This document shows positions 50,688 to 62,340 of a DNA stretch of 64,000 nucleotides, piece by piece; the first letter of the stretch is position 1; the number at the start of each line of letters is the position of its first letter. The position numbers and the translations under genes are program-made. The notes under the pieces were generated by a model. That model made no database searches and was not told where the DNA came from. It was given only the letters and a program-made list of their open reading frames with translations. The stretch is from contig OY978525.1 of assembly GCA_963854835.1 (NCBI GenBank), positions 4,979,501 through 5,043,500 of the forward strand, given 5' to 3'. Origin of the DNA: Megamerina dolium. Its lineage: Eukaryota > Arthropoda > Insecta > Diptera > Megamerinidae.

Positions 50688-51233
50688 TGAGTAAGATATT
50701 CAAAACTTTATATGTAATGCTACTTTGCTACTTAGTAGTGTTTTGTGGAGCTTGTTAACAATTTTATAAAGTACATATATATGTATGTAGAAGAAGAAGT
50801 TGAACAAGAAGAGGTTGAAAATGATACAAATATATGTTATCACATTGAAGGCAATTGTATGTATGAGCGTATACATACGATATATGAGAAAAAGAAATGC
50901 CACCCAAACGGTAGAAATATATGTACAACATACATATATGCTATTTACATAGTTGCCAACAATATTATAACTACTAAATATTCACGTATTCGTATACTCG
51001 TACCCTTTAAGCAGCCATCAAATAGATGAAACTCTGTACAAACATATGAGCCACTATCAACTAGTGCTAGAATGCATTGAAGGCCAAAAGTTGAAATTGA
51101 GAAAGTGTCAGAAAATTATAACAAGCACTTACATGTACACTAGACCTGCCCAAATAATACATGTCCTTTTTAGAATAAGTTTTTCTGCAATTTTTGAATA
51201 TTTCAAAATAATATTATGGTTTTTTTATGCTTT

Positions 51234-51292
51234 GGGGCACGATAGATCATATAGGTCGCGGTGCTACATCCCCATTAACAATAACAATATGC
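51234..51292 (+). mobile_element. orphan 3' tail of the I/LOA-like LINE
   Basis: GGGGCACGATAGATC, ATATAGGTCGCGGTGCTACA, TCCCC, then AACAATAACAATA. This matches in order the 3' UTR of the LINE at 8702-8765 (roughly three quarters identical by eye). No coding part precedes it: an extreme 5' truncation, which is common for LINE insertions. Confidence 0.65.
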
Positions 51293-51299
51293 TTTTATT

Positions 51300-54200
51300 T
51301 TAGATCGTTTGCTTTTTCTGAAGATTTTTTCAAATAAATATAATTTCAAAAGCTTTCGTTAACCTTTTCTGTTACTCAGTTCAAAAATTAATAAGATTCA
51401 TGTTCAAAATGCTGTAAAAAAACAATGGAAAATTTTTTTTTTTTTATTTTTGCACTCAGAAGCTTATCAGTTAGATTAATTCTAATGAAATTTCAAAATG
51501 CAAAATTTTTATAAAAATTGCTTCGTCTTTAAAAGTTGATTTGAACGTATTTTGAAAGATTTTTATGAAAAAGACATACCCATTAAGGTAATTATCTTGT
51601 AATCCACAATATAGTAATTTATGACTTCCCACGAGAACTTTCAAAAATGTGAAAAAAAAAATGCTAGCTAAATATTTAGAACAATAAACATCATATTTCA
51701 AAAAAATTGAACAGATCTAATGAAGATATATTAGCGCCAAAAATACATCACCAAAAGTCAATTATTGAAGTTATGACAATTCAAAAATTTTTCGAAAATC
51801 AATGAAGAATCGTTTTACTACAAGGACCGTGTCAAATGAAATTTACAATTGAAATAAATCGGAAAAGAAAAAGTTTTTAATTACAGAATTGGGTACATTC
51901 TCAGATTGTCTGTGAAGGCACTGAAGTTTTGAACTTTGTGACAGCTGTCATTTTGTATTTTTATATTTTTATATTTTTCCGATCGTAAAGAGAAACAATA
52001 TTCGTCACAACTTCAAATGTTCATATTTCTATTTCGATCAGATTTATATAATTGCGTATGCTTACTAAGATTTCACTAAGATCTCATCGGGATCTTAAGA
52101 TCTGAGAAAAATGCGCTGACTAAGGATGATATACGAGATACACATCACGATTGTCATAAATGTGTGGCAAATTTTAGAGTTCGAATTGACTTTCAGTTTA
52201 TAGAACATGTGGAGGCGCATCTAGATTATATTTTAGCTAATTCTCTCTAAGAGCTTAATGTATTTCCAAGAAAATGCGTTCAGAGCCGTGAAATTATAGA
52301 TTTTTTAAATATTTGCTCATGCGATTAATTTTGCTATACCCTGCGTCACACATAGAGCCGCGCTGCTGAAAGTCAATACTTTCAACGTTCATAGTATTAC
52401 GCAAACGTGGTCCATTCTCGAAAAATTCTTCAACAGTGTTCACCTTTAACTCCAATATGGAGCCATATATCATTTCTGTGGAAAAAAGACAATTGCTCTA
52501 CAACGCAGAGGGCACCACTCGTTAAATTTCACCAAATGTAAAGGCATATTAGTGCAATAAGTGCAATTTTTATTATCGATTTAACGAGAAATGAGCTTCA
52601 ACGTTGAATAGAATTTAGCAATGAAAATCGGTAAAGCCAATGAGCTGGGTTGTGATCACCCGCGATTGTACGATGTGAATCAGTATCACTGACATAAATC
52701 TTTTCATGAAAATTTCCACCAAATTACGAGTTACAAGTCCAAATTCTGCTGCAAAATTATGATCTCAAAGGGTTAGTCTTCCGGAGAATATTTTTGTGCA
52801 AGACTTTAACCCTTGATCTCCCCCCAAATGCTGAGTTTTATGGAAGGTTTCGGAAAAGGGTCAAAAATAACATATATGGATGGTATTTAGAGGGTTAAAA
52901 TGTTCCAATGAAATCATTCTCGGAAAATTTGAATATACGTCTCCGAAAACAAGAAAATTTCATTTTACATTTTTCGAATTCTATGATTCTATGTACTTTT
53001 GACTGAAAAAGCGAAATTTTAAACCACAGTAAAATTAGAAAATTTGTGACGTAGTAGAGCAAAATCGAATTGAGAATTTTTTTACTGAGGGGAAATACTG
53101 TCGTTTGAGATTAGTTTGGTTTACCCCCGAGAGGGTGTGTTACACTGTGTAATGAGTGAGTTTCTCTAGATTTGGTGATCTCATAAAGCTCCATGAATGA
53201 TGCAATAACTTCTGATTCTTTCAGTATTTAGAATTGATCATCTTTTGGCGGTATATCAGTTCGGTGTCAGGTTATTGGTCTCAAATTGAATACGCCAGAT
53301 TCGGGTTAATTTTAAGTAGTCTTTTTGCCTCGTAAGTTTGTATGCAAAATATGCTTCGGTGATACTTTTTAGAGTCCACGTGGCAGACGGACTCAATATT
53401 ACACTGGTCAACAGAGATTATAGGGATATTATTTTAGTGCACGGATTTTATTGATATATGCCAATTCTAAAATTGAATTTCCAACTCCAAATTAAATATT
53501 ATATTTATATGAACTATATGAGAATTATAGGAATGGAGCTAGTTTATGAGTTCAGCGATTTATAGTAAAATAATTTAAAAAAATTTTGGCAGTTTAAAAA
53601 ATATGAAATTAATTGTCATCCATTGATATCATTACTCATAGAGTAGCGATCCCTTATTTGATCATATAAATTATTTTTAAATGAAAGAAAATTAAAGTGT
53701 AAATTCTTCATTAAAATTATAGATTTTCAGATTACTCTTGGGCCATCAATTCAAATATATACTTATGTGGATATCTTGCATGGTAATAATTTTCTTAATT
53801 ATAACCTTTATGGATACAGGTAAGATACTGGAATGTACCGTATCTACATGCATCACAATTATGTAGTATAATTTGCAATATCAGCAGAATATTCCTTATA
53901 AGCATATACCAACTCTGTATTTGTATTTAATCTTAATCCACAGCTACATGTGTACTTACGTAAAATCTGATTTATGAAGCATAATTACAACAACAACAAT
54001 ACTACTACTTATAAGCATCCAAAGCATATTCACAGTCCTTGAATTAAAAGTTCAACAACAAAATAAGAAGCACGGCAAAAAAAAATGTGTTGCGATAAAT
54101 AAATAAATTAAATTAACAAAATAAAATGAGCAATATGGAATGAACAGGAGGAATGGATTGAATGTATGGTAGTATGATACATGCATGTGAGTGAGTGTAG

Positions 54201-54535
54201 GATTTTAATCGACTTCAATCAAAGAAATTTATTTTTTCTACTTTTATACAAACATATTTGTATATATTTATATGTTGACACGCCCACATGCAATTATGGT
54301 GGATAGTTTCTGCTTCTTCTTCTTCTTCTACATACTTCTTAGTTGTTTTGCATTTTTGCATTCTTTTGTTTAACTTATTATGTCGTTGTTGTTGTTGTTG
54401 TTGTTGGTAATATTGATATAGCAACGATGACCAGTTAAGAGCCCAATTGGCTGTTTTGGCTCTTCAGAAGAAATATATAAAATTATGATTTTTAAACAAA
54501 TAATTTTGAAAACTGGCAAAAGTTAAACAAATTCA
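51300..54535. other. unique stretch, no gene seen
   Basis: Comparatively complex sequence from 51830 to 53450, but no frame long enough and no family motif found. (TTG)n at 54385-54407. Confidence 0.5.
54385..54407. repeat. (TTG)n microsatellite
   Basis: Uninterrupted GTT run; produces a Gln run on the minus strand. Confidence 0.9.
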
Positions 54536-54539
54536 TCAA

Positions 54540-54780
54540 TTTTATTTTAAAAAAAAACAAGTGAAATTTCAAAATAATGCAAAATATTTTGAAATAAAAA
54601 AAAATTAAAAAATAAATAATAATAATGAATTATAAAATAACAAAATAAATAAATAAATAATAAATATTAAAAAATAAAAAATAGTAACAATAAAATAATT
54701 TTAAAAAAATAATAAAAATAATAATAAATAATAAAAAATTAAAAAATAAAAAAATTAAAAAAAAATAAAAAATTAAAATC
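54540..54780. repeat. A/T-only low-complexity tract (AAAT/AATAA words)
   Basis: About 240 bases almost entirely of AAAATAAATAA-type words. Confidence 0.9.
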
Positions 54781-55149
54781 GAATTTGCTCTACGAAATTA
54801 CAAACACTAGCAATTTTTTTCTTCAAAAATGAAGTTTATAAGTAACAGAATATTTGGTTTTTAAAAAATAAAAATATGAAACCGATTTTTGATTCTGTAA
54901 AAAATTATTGTTGATATATTTTTCGCTACACAGCCTAATCGTATAAATTGCACACAACAACAAAAATTAAACATAAAATCATTACTTCTATACTTATTTC
55001 GTGACGCCAAATAAAAATCCGGTATTGTTTTGATTCAGTCACGTTACTTTTCCTTCTTAACCTCAAAAATGAATATGCTAGTTCATTAAAATTTTCAGAA
55101 CCGCTGAAAGAGAGATACAATTTATGACCAATTTTCATAATTTTTTCTT

Positions 55150-56010
55150 CTGATCATTTTCTCTGTACTAATTTACTCTATTTCTTTATTCCTCGGGGAG
55201 GCTCCACTACATAATTGACTTAAAACCATATGAAAATCGAAAAAATCGCTACGAAATTGAACAACAATCGGAAACTATAGTGGTATGACAAACCTCCATT
55301 AACTTTTTCTCGCGAATATTTCTTCTCAACAAGCTTTCTCATTATAGGGGCTCCCCTACGAAATTGACGTTTTTTTACAAAATTTACTCTCACCGCTTCC
55401 AGGGCGCTCTTAGGGAGGAAAAATAGATTACGTATTCCCATTTATTTTTTTCTAAAAAAATAGTTTTTCACCTTCTTTAAACACCTTACGGAGGCTCCCT
55501 TACAAAATTTACTTAAAAACATCTGAAAATCTACAAAAAGCTACAAAATTGAACAACAATCGGAAACTATAGTGGTAAAATGTATGATTGAAATTCATTA
55601 ACTTTTTTCTCGCGAACATTTTTTCTGAACATGCTTTCCCCCTATCTCTACTCCTTATAGGGGCTCCCCTACGAAATTGACGTTTTTACCAAATTTACTA
55701 TCACTGCTTCCACTGCTTTGAAAAGGTAAAATTTATAATGCACCTTCTTTTATTTTGCCTATTTTTCCTAGTTTTTCTTAACATACTTACTCCCTTACTC
55801 CCTATATTAACATTTTACGCTGGCTCCCATACAAAATGAACTTAAAATCAGCTGAAAATCGACAAATAATATCACAATTGCTTAGAAATCACCTCTAGAG
55901 CTGTTAAATGTATGAGCAAACCCTATTAATTTTTCTTTACCAATATTTCTCTGAAATTTTTTTACTCCCATATTGACCTCTCAAGGGAGCTGTCATACAA
56001 ACTTGTTTTT
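55150..56010 (+). repeat. ~290-bp GGCTCCC repeat family, locus 3 (best array)
   Basis: AACAACAATCGGAAACTATA at 55260 recurs at 55552 (period 292). Each unit has a GAGGCTCC(C)TACA stretch, CATCTGAAAATCGACAAAAA-like sequence, TTTTTTCTCGCGAACATTTT, CTCCTTATAGGGGCTCCCCT and GAAATTGACGTTTTTTACAA. A third, more decayed unit runs from about 55810 to 56010. Non-coding. Confidence 0.88.
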
Positions 56011-56169
56011 TTTTTTTTCAAAATATAAAATCATCAATTCCATAATAATCGTGTACAGTAGGCGACAAAAATTGCCAAGTTTGATTTTTACGTAAATGTT
56101 GTTGTTGTTGTAGCTTGGCTCCTCGCATATGTTCAGCGGGCATCCCTGCTTTAGATTGTATGCTATGCA

Positions 56170-56202
56170 ATATTATCATTATTATTATTATTATTATTAT
56201 TA
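56170..56202. repeat. (ATT)n microsatellite
   Basis: ATT run with one ATC interruption. Confidence 0.9.
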
Positions 56203-56597
56203 ATGCATTTAGAGGCATATGGTTAATTATAACAACAATAATAATAAAGAAAATGAAACGAATAAGAAACGAATAAAAGAAAAAATGAAACAACAAAAGA
56301 TTACTAATCGTAAGAATGGCAGAATGGCATGGCCAAAGAACAGCTTAAGAGAAAGAGTGAGTGTAACGTAAATTAATAGCAAGCGAATATGAGGAAATAA
56401 CGAAAAAAAAAGGATTACACATTAAAACAAATAATTCCACTAAGCTCAAGAAGCATATCTACATTTTAGACAGACGATGTGCATTTTTACTTCTTCTTAT
56501 TCTTTCAACATCTCTCTATCATTTCTATATTGGATGTGTATGTCTGTTGGTACAGGCACATACAAATCATATTATACTACATTATAATACCAATACC

Positions 56598-56628
56598 AAT
56601 AATAATAATAATAATGATAATAATAATG

Positions 56629-56669
<41 letters not shown>

Positions 56670-56670
56670 C
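56598..56670. repeat. (AAT)n microsatellite, 73 bp
   Basis: AAT run with a few GAT interruptions. Confidence 0.95.
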
Positions 56671-56915
56671 AGACGACTACTAAAATTTCAACTTCTTCCT
56701 AGCAGTCATAAATCAATAATTGATTTATGATCGCAGAAATCACTGCTGCTATGTATCGTATGTATATAGAGTATATGGAGCGCTCAATAACAAATGGCAA
56801 ATGAGCAACAGGCAGTGGAGGATGAAGTGGTAGATGAACAAGAGCTAAAACAACAATAGCCACACAGACAGGCAGCCAGCAATAAAAGCACTAATTTTAA
56901 TTGGTTTAGTCTTCG

Positions 56916-56946
56916 ATACTACTACTACTACTACTACTACTACTAC
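56916..56946. repeat. (ACT)n microsatellite
   Basis: Uninterrupted ACT run. Confidence 0.95.
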
Positions 56947-57209
56947 ACATCAGGCATTACCTACTATGTACAATAGTAGTGGTATTTGGCAACCATAATT
57001 AGATGATCTCATTTCCATTTTTTTTTTTTTGTTTTGTATATTTTTTTTTTTCCATTCCTTTCTCTCTACTAATCTTAGCATGTATTCATATGTACTATAT
57101 ATAGTATAATGATAATAACGATTATCATCATAAATCACATGCGCGTCGATAATTTAAATTTAACATTTAAATGTATATTTTCTTTCGATTCAATTCCTAT
57201 TCACATGAT

Positions 57210-57218
<9 letters not shown>

Positions 57219-57241
<23 letters not shown>
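57219..57241. repeat. (TA)n microsatellite
   Basis: Uninterrupted TA run. Confidence 0.9.
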
Positions 57242-57589
57242 TTTCGAAATTTTTGTTTTTGTTCGATAATGTATTACCAATTATAAATGGAAAAGGATAT
57301 GCTGATGAGTAGTAAAGACTATCAAAGAGAATTGCCTAAAGGCGAAATGTATGCTTTTAAAATTTCCTAATTTTTGTTGTTTATTTTTTTTATTAATTGC
57401 TTTTGAACAGACGTTAATAGAGCGTACAATTTCCAGAATTCAAAGCATTGTTCGTAAATAACATAACTTTGTCTCGGGACATGAGGCAAAAATGATTGGA
57501 ACAAAAAAAAAAAAAAAAAAAAAATATAATATTAAAAAAAAATATTTAAAAAAAAATAATAAAAAAGAAACTTTAATTAAAAAAATTTT

Positions 57590-58340
57590 TTAAAATATTT
57601 GCCACCATAGAATCCAAAGAACATTGTCTGAACTTAAAAACTTACTCCAGGGTGATTAACGAATATTTTGGAAAATAAATAAAATATAATACAAATTTTA
57701 AATGAAAATTTCCCCCACCAAAAACATCAAAGAATATTGTCCAAACTTAGTCAAAAACTACTTAAGGTGGTTAACGAAAATTCCAAAAAAAAAAAACAAA
57801 TATTTAAAATAAAAAATATTAATATTAGTCACCATCGGATCCAATCACTGAAGACTCTTGTAATACCATTTTTGCTTAGCTTTGTTTCAAATTCATTTTC
57901 ACTATCAAAAGAATTTCTATTTTCTTGATTTTCTGAGAAAAAAACGACTGTGAATCATTGCCTGGTGAAAATCTTCTCGGTTAGAGGTTGTGCGTTTGGC
58001 TTTGGGCCCACCACATAAAAGCTTCCCCAATTAACATTAGGGAATTTCAATTAACATTAGAAAGTTGACTATACCAGAAAAAACGTTAATTAAAAAAAAA
58101 AAAATAAAATAAAAAAAACTATTGTGTTGACTGAATCACTGCCTGGTGAAAATCTCCTTGATTAGAAGTTGTGCGTTTGACTTGGGACCCACCACATAAA
58201 AACTTTCCCAATGAATAATCAAACCGTGCCTCGGATAAGAACATAAGCAAGTTGACTATATTAGAAATCAATATTCGAAAGCTCGACATACCGAGCCGAA
58301 CTCTAGAGGCATCACATTGTCTTACCTTTGTCACAAAAGT
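57590..58340. repeat. two short tandem duplications (~118 and 181 bp)
   Basis: AAAGAACATTGTCTGAACTT at about 57616 and AAGAATATTGTCCAAACTTA at about 57730 head a ~118-bp duplication. TGAATCATTGCCTGGTGAAA at 57951 and TGAATCACTGCCTGGTGAAA at 58132 head a 181-bp one, both running through GTTGTGCGTTTG and CCCACCACATAAAA to GTTGACTATA. No coding content. Confidence 0.8.
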
Positions 58341-58482
58341 TTTTTTTTTCATATCAAGTTTTTATTCTCATAAAAATTTCCATTTGTTTTGTCTTTTTGA
58401 AAAAAAGAATAGTGTTCATTTGTTGGGATCGAGAATCCAACTGGAGACCTCATAAAGTCCTAGAAATTTAGCAATGCCCTAC

Positions 58483-58846
58483 AGTGCCGTAGCTCAGTGG
58501 ATAGCGCGTTGGCCTTTTGATATATAAGTCGTGGGTTCAATTCCCGGCTGAAGCATAACAACATGTAATATCGGAAAGATTTTTCTTTCGAACAGTACCC
58601 ATCTGCAAAAATGCTTCTAAAAAGAGCTCTATAACAAAACCAAGTTAAAATGATGTCACAAGGGTTCTGCCGTTTGGAACCGGCTAATATAAGTAGGTCC
58701 CTTCCTATACTCTCCAAATTTAACACGCACAACAGTATTGGAAAAGAAGCTCAGTGGTATGACAATGGGCCTTTCTAGCCGATGTGTGTCCTCCCAGAAA
58801 GAGGCCAGTCAGATAACCTACAGTGCCCTAATTATATGTACATAGT
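58483..58846 (+). mobile_element. tRNA-derived SINE, copy F, with alternative 3' tail
   Basis: Head AGTGCCGTAGCTCAGTGGAT-AGCGCG (A box) and GTGGGTTCAATTCCCGGCTG (B box), body as in the other copies up to TATTGGAAAAGAAGCTC near 58751. Instead of the usual GGGCTTATAAGTGCCAC tail it continues GTGGTATGACAATGGGCC, TGTGTGTCCTCCCAGAAAGA, GGCCAGTCAGATAACCTA. CCTACAG stands at both 58478-58484 and the right end near 58838-58844, a possible short target duplication. Confidence 0.85.
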
Positions 58847-58849
58847 TGG

Positions 58850-59150
58850 TACTGAAAGGCTCCGAAGAAAAGGTTTCGAACTCCAGGCGAGTTAGACATT
58901 TCTAAGTATTCGTATTTGGGATCGCTTAATTTGAAATCTTAAGAGACAAACACGCATGAAAACTAAAACACCTTGTCCAGTAGACGATATAAACATGTCT
59001 ATACATATTTATAGCCTCCTCATTCAAATGCGGGGTTGCTTTAAATCGATGAGCTCGCGTTTCGTCTCTAACCTCAAAAAATCATTAAGTTTAAAGGAAT
59101 TTATTAAAATGCAGAAACATAATGATCTCGAAGGTGTTGAAATTTAATTC
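58850..59150. other. short spacer, no gene seen
   Basis: No motif or repeat recognised. Confidence 0.5.
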
Positions 59151-59480
59151 CGACTCCTATTAATTTCAAAGTTTTTATAAAATTCGGTCCCACCACACCC
59201 AAAGTCCCCATTAAAGTTCGTTAGATTGTTTGAAAGATCCATGCCAATCCCTGCAGTAGGAATTTTGTTACCCAATATACCCGATTATTACATTCTTGGA
59301 AGGCTTTCATACCAAATCAAAAAATGCCTCCTTAATATCCCAAAAATTGCCCTTAGATTTATAAAATGGACAACTGGTTCCTATTAATTTTTCTGCATCA
59401 ACATTTACCCCAAGTATACTGACTCCCTGCCTCGATTCTGTAGGGAGGTTTTCCTATAAAATTTTGCATATTTTTAAAAT
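59150..59480 (+). repeat. ~290-bp GGCTCCC repeat family, locus 4 (decayed)
   Basis: CCTATTAATTTTTCTGCATC, ACTGACTCCCTGCCTCGATT, CTGTAGGGAGGTTTTCC and TATAAAATT follow the family order (CATTAACTTTTTCTC, CTATCTCTACTCC, TATAGGGGCTCCCC, ACGAAATTG), with a preceding ATAAAATTCGGTCCCACCAC stretch. Confidence 0.6.
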
Positions 59481-60260
59481 TAGCTTTTATTGGATTTTAC
59501 GCACAGGTCTTCAAGTACTTCATTCTTAAATTGAAGATTCTATTTTCATTGTCATCGCCTTTGCCCACCAACTACTGCCGATAAAAATGCTTTAATGGCG
59601 GGAGTGTGTTCTTTCATTCGGCTCAAATGGCAGTGGTTTGATTTAATTTCAATTGCAATGTAGCTAATGGTTGTAGCTACATGGATCTTATCTTGGATTG
59701 GACCTAAAGATTTTCAGTGGGATGTTAGTTTTTTTAAAAGAATTTCGGCTATTTTATAAAAGTTTTTCTATGTATACAACCTTAAATGTTTTTGTATATA
59801 ATTTAGGACAAAACTTAAGAAAAATCGAAACTTTAATTCTTCGGCACAAGAACCTCATTAAAATAGTAATAATAATGAGCATTAAAAATTTAATTGATTT
59901 TGTTTGAAAAATTTGTGTCCAAATTTGTCTCAAAATGAAATCGGCAGCAAATAATGAAATATTTTTTATATGTACATATGTACAATCAAATATAAAAATA
60001 TATATAATGAAAAAGAAGAAGAAGCAGAAGAAGAAGAGGAAATAACAACAACTACTAGCGGCAATGAATTGACTGACACTCATGCAATAAATCTTAAAGG
60101 CGATGTCATTCAAATAACACGAAAAATACTTGTTTGCAACAAGTTGAAGGAGTATCAACGGGAGTATGATGGGCGGCAACAAGTGGGGTATAGTAAGATG
60201 TTATGAGAACTAAAGAAAACTATAGAAAGCCGAAATATGCAGAAAAAATTTTATGTCTCA
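59481..60260. other. unique stretch, no gene seen
   Basis: A 142-residue minus-strand frame (59754-60182) is Phe/Ile-rich and crosses a GAAGAAGAAG tract; no domain seen. Confidence 0.5.
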
Positions 60261-60266
60261 AAGAGA

Positions 60267-60297
<31 letters not shown>

Positions 60298-60298
60298 C
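60261..60298. repeat. (GA)n microsatellite
   Basis: GA run with one TAGA interruption. Confidence 0.95.
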
Positions 60299-60431
60299 GC
60301 TCCTCTTCTCATATGAAAGATGCAATGAAATGGAAGAACGGAAGATGTTAGTAAGCAGTTAAGAAAAGGCGACACAATTGTACAACATCGAAAAAGACGT
60401 AAAGCATTTAAGATAACATATTTTAATGTAT

Positions 60432-60672
60432 ATGAAGACTACCTGAATACATGTTACTTGCTTGAATATACCTAGGATGAGATTTCTTAAATAGTTCACC
60501 ATAGGACTAGTTCTCTAGTATGATATGAGACTAGTTCTGAAGTAAGTAATGAGGTGATAAATGAGGTGATGAAGACTACTTGAATATACGCAGAAGGAGA
60601 TTTGTTAAATAGTTTACTACAGGACTAGTTCTCTAGTATGGTATGAGACTAGTTCTGAAGTAAGTAATTGGG
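60432..60672. repeat. ~120-140-bp tandem duplication with paired ACTAGTTCT words
   Basis: GAATATACCTAGGATGAGAT at 60462 and GAATATACGCAGAAGGAGAT at 60582 head two copies that end in GAGACTAGTTCTGAAGTAAG. Each copy contains GGACTAGTTCTCTAGTATG and GAGACTAGTTCTGAAG, so ACTAGTTCT occurs four times in 190 bp. Confidence 0.88.
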
Positions 60673-62065
60673 TGGAAATCGATTTTTTTTCACTTTTCAT
60701 AAAATTATTTCTTCAAGATCGCTGTGTTGGGGCAAGCGTATGCTCTTTTTCCAGCTATCTCTATCGGCAAATGCAAAAATGGTCCACTTTTAGAATTCAT
60801 GGAAATATTCTTTCACATTGAGCTCCTCATATTTTGTTTCTACCATTCCTTTTTAGTTACTTTAGAATTAAAATTTGTTTTTTTTTTGTTTTGTCGCATT
60901 TGTTGTTACTGTATATTATCCATGTTGTTGCCAGCATTTTTATGTTAATTGTTATTACACTTTATTGCCGCCAAAATGGCCAATAACAATTTGAAATTAT
61001 GAATGTGCGCGTGCGCACCCATTTGTTTAGCGGCCAATGGCTTGGAATGGTGAAGCACAGATACTAAAAATTTCATTTGGTGCAGAAAAAAAGAAAAGAA
61101 GAAACATTTATTCAATTCAATGTTTATTTGTGCCATTTGCTTGCTAATTTTGTTGTTGCTGTTATTTATTCATTTGAAATTCCAAATGTTGATGTTGCTT
61201 CTTACTCGTCTGTACGGCTATTGCTGGCTTTGCTGCTCCTTTTCATAAATTTCTTTACACGAATTTTAATGTTGGTCACAAACAAAAACAGCAACAACAG
61301 CATTAGTATGTAGTTTGTCCTTTTTTGCAAAGTGCAAAGCTAATGCGCATGTGCTCACACGTCGTACGCACTTACGCATGCATATATACGCACACTTCGG
61401 TTTATATCGTTGGCAATTTGTGGCTGATGTTACAACTCCTCCTACTGATTTTAGTCAAGTTGTTGTTGTTGTTGCTACTGTGTTGTTGCGACTATGTTGT
61501 TGGCTCAAAGTTGAGATCTTAGTGTTCTGTGTATGCATATGTGTTTGTGTGATGCTCACTTTGTAATATCGTAAAGTATTTTTTAATTGATCGTCGTTAT
61601 CATCATCGTTTTCGATGTCGTCTTCGTCGTCGTCGACATTAGCGTCATAATCATCACCACTACAATGATCATCATCATTATCAACATTATCATCAGATTG
61701 TGCTTCTTCTTTCAGTCTATGGCTTTACTCTACATAAATTCTCAATCATCACTACTACACATGCCACACACACCATACTCAGCCGATGATACTGCAATGC
61801 AGAGTGTTTATGATGTGGTAGAAAATTATGTTTGCTGTTTGTTTATTTTTAATTTCACGCATGCCTAGTGTGGACATCGTCTTTGTATTTATAAATACGT
61901 ACATACATGTGCGCATATTTTATGTTAACTACAAGCATGCGGTGGGACCATTATAATATGTCATTGTATTTTTCTTCAATTATGCAATCAAACTGATGAA
62001 AATTGTGTCGATTTTATGAATACTGCGTTATCTGATGGGGCCAGTTTTTTTGTATTGTTGGGTAT
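60673..62065. other. unique stretch, no gene seen
   Basis: GTT- and ATC-rich words produce Leu/Val/Ile-rich frames (60724-61868, plus). Their hydrophobicity follows the microsatellites, so I do not call membrane proteins. Confidence 0.5.
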
Positions 62066-62070
62066 TTGGC

Positions 62071-62158
62071 CAGTATTGGAAGAGACCTACCTTTACGAAC
62101 GGTTGAACCTTGTACCATTACTTGTTCTGAGCTTCATTACAGAGATCTTTTAAAAGAG
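62071..62158 (-). mobile_element. tRNA-derived SINE, partial copy H
   Basis: AGTATTGGAAGAGACCTACC, ACGAACGGTTGAACCTTGTA, TTGTTCTGAGCTTCATTACA and GAGATCTTTT follow, on the minus strand, the body order of other copies (compare 28045-28120 and 63783-63870). Head and tail are missing. Confidence 0.6.
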
Positions 62159-62319
62159 CTCTTTGAGATCATTTACTATTGTCTTTAGAGTCTTTATTGT
62201 CGACACATATGATACCAGGAAACAAAAAGCTTTTTCTTAAAAAATCCTGTACATGAGAGAAGATCGATCTGTAAGCAATCTAACGGAGCACTCGTCTAAT
62301 GGAAAAAAATCTCCTTACA

Positions 62320-62335
62320 GTCGGCTGGGGCCGAC
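62320..62335. repeat. perfect 6-bp stem hairpin beside the element end
   Basis: GTCGGCTGGGGCCGAC: stem GTCGGC/GCCGAC, loop TGGG, five bases outside the left inverted terminus. It may be part of the element end rather than flank. Confidence 0.6.
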
Positions 62336-62340
62336 CAAAC

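Larger units (their letters stand above)
56011..57480. other. microsatellite-rich stretch, no gene seen
   Basis: AAT/ATT, ACT and TA runs separated by unique sequence. Frames of 62-92 residues here are Ile/Met runs from AAT repeats. Confidence 0.6.

Noticed and set aside
52333..52350. CTATACCCTGCG as a second terminus of the 1.23-kb element class
   Set aside because: A 10-base match with no partner terminus, (GTCY)n or monomers within 2 kb.
59754..60182. 142-residue Phe/Ile-rich minus-strand frame
   Set aside because: Composition follows AT content and a GAAGAA tract read backwards; no recognised domain.
61315..61868. Series of hydrophobic plus-strand frames as possible membrane proteins
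   Set aside because: Hydrophobicity follows GTT/ATC triplet runs; frames overlap one another and lack start context or homology.
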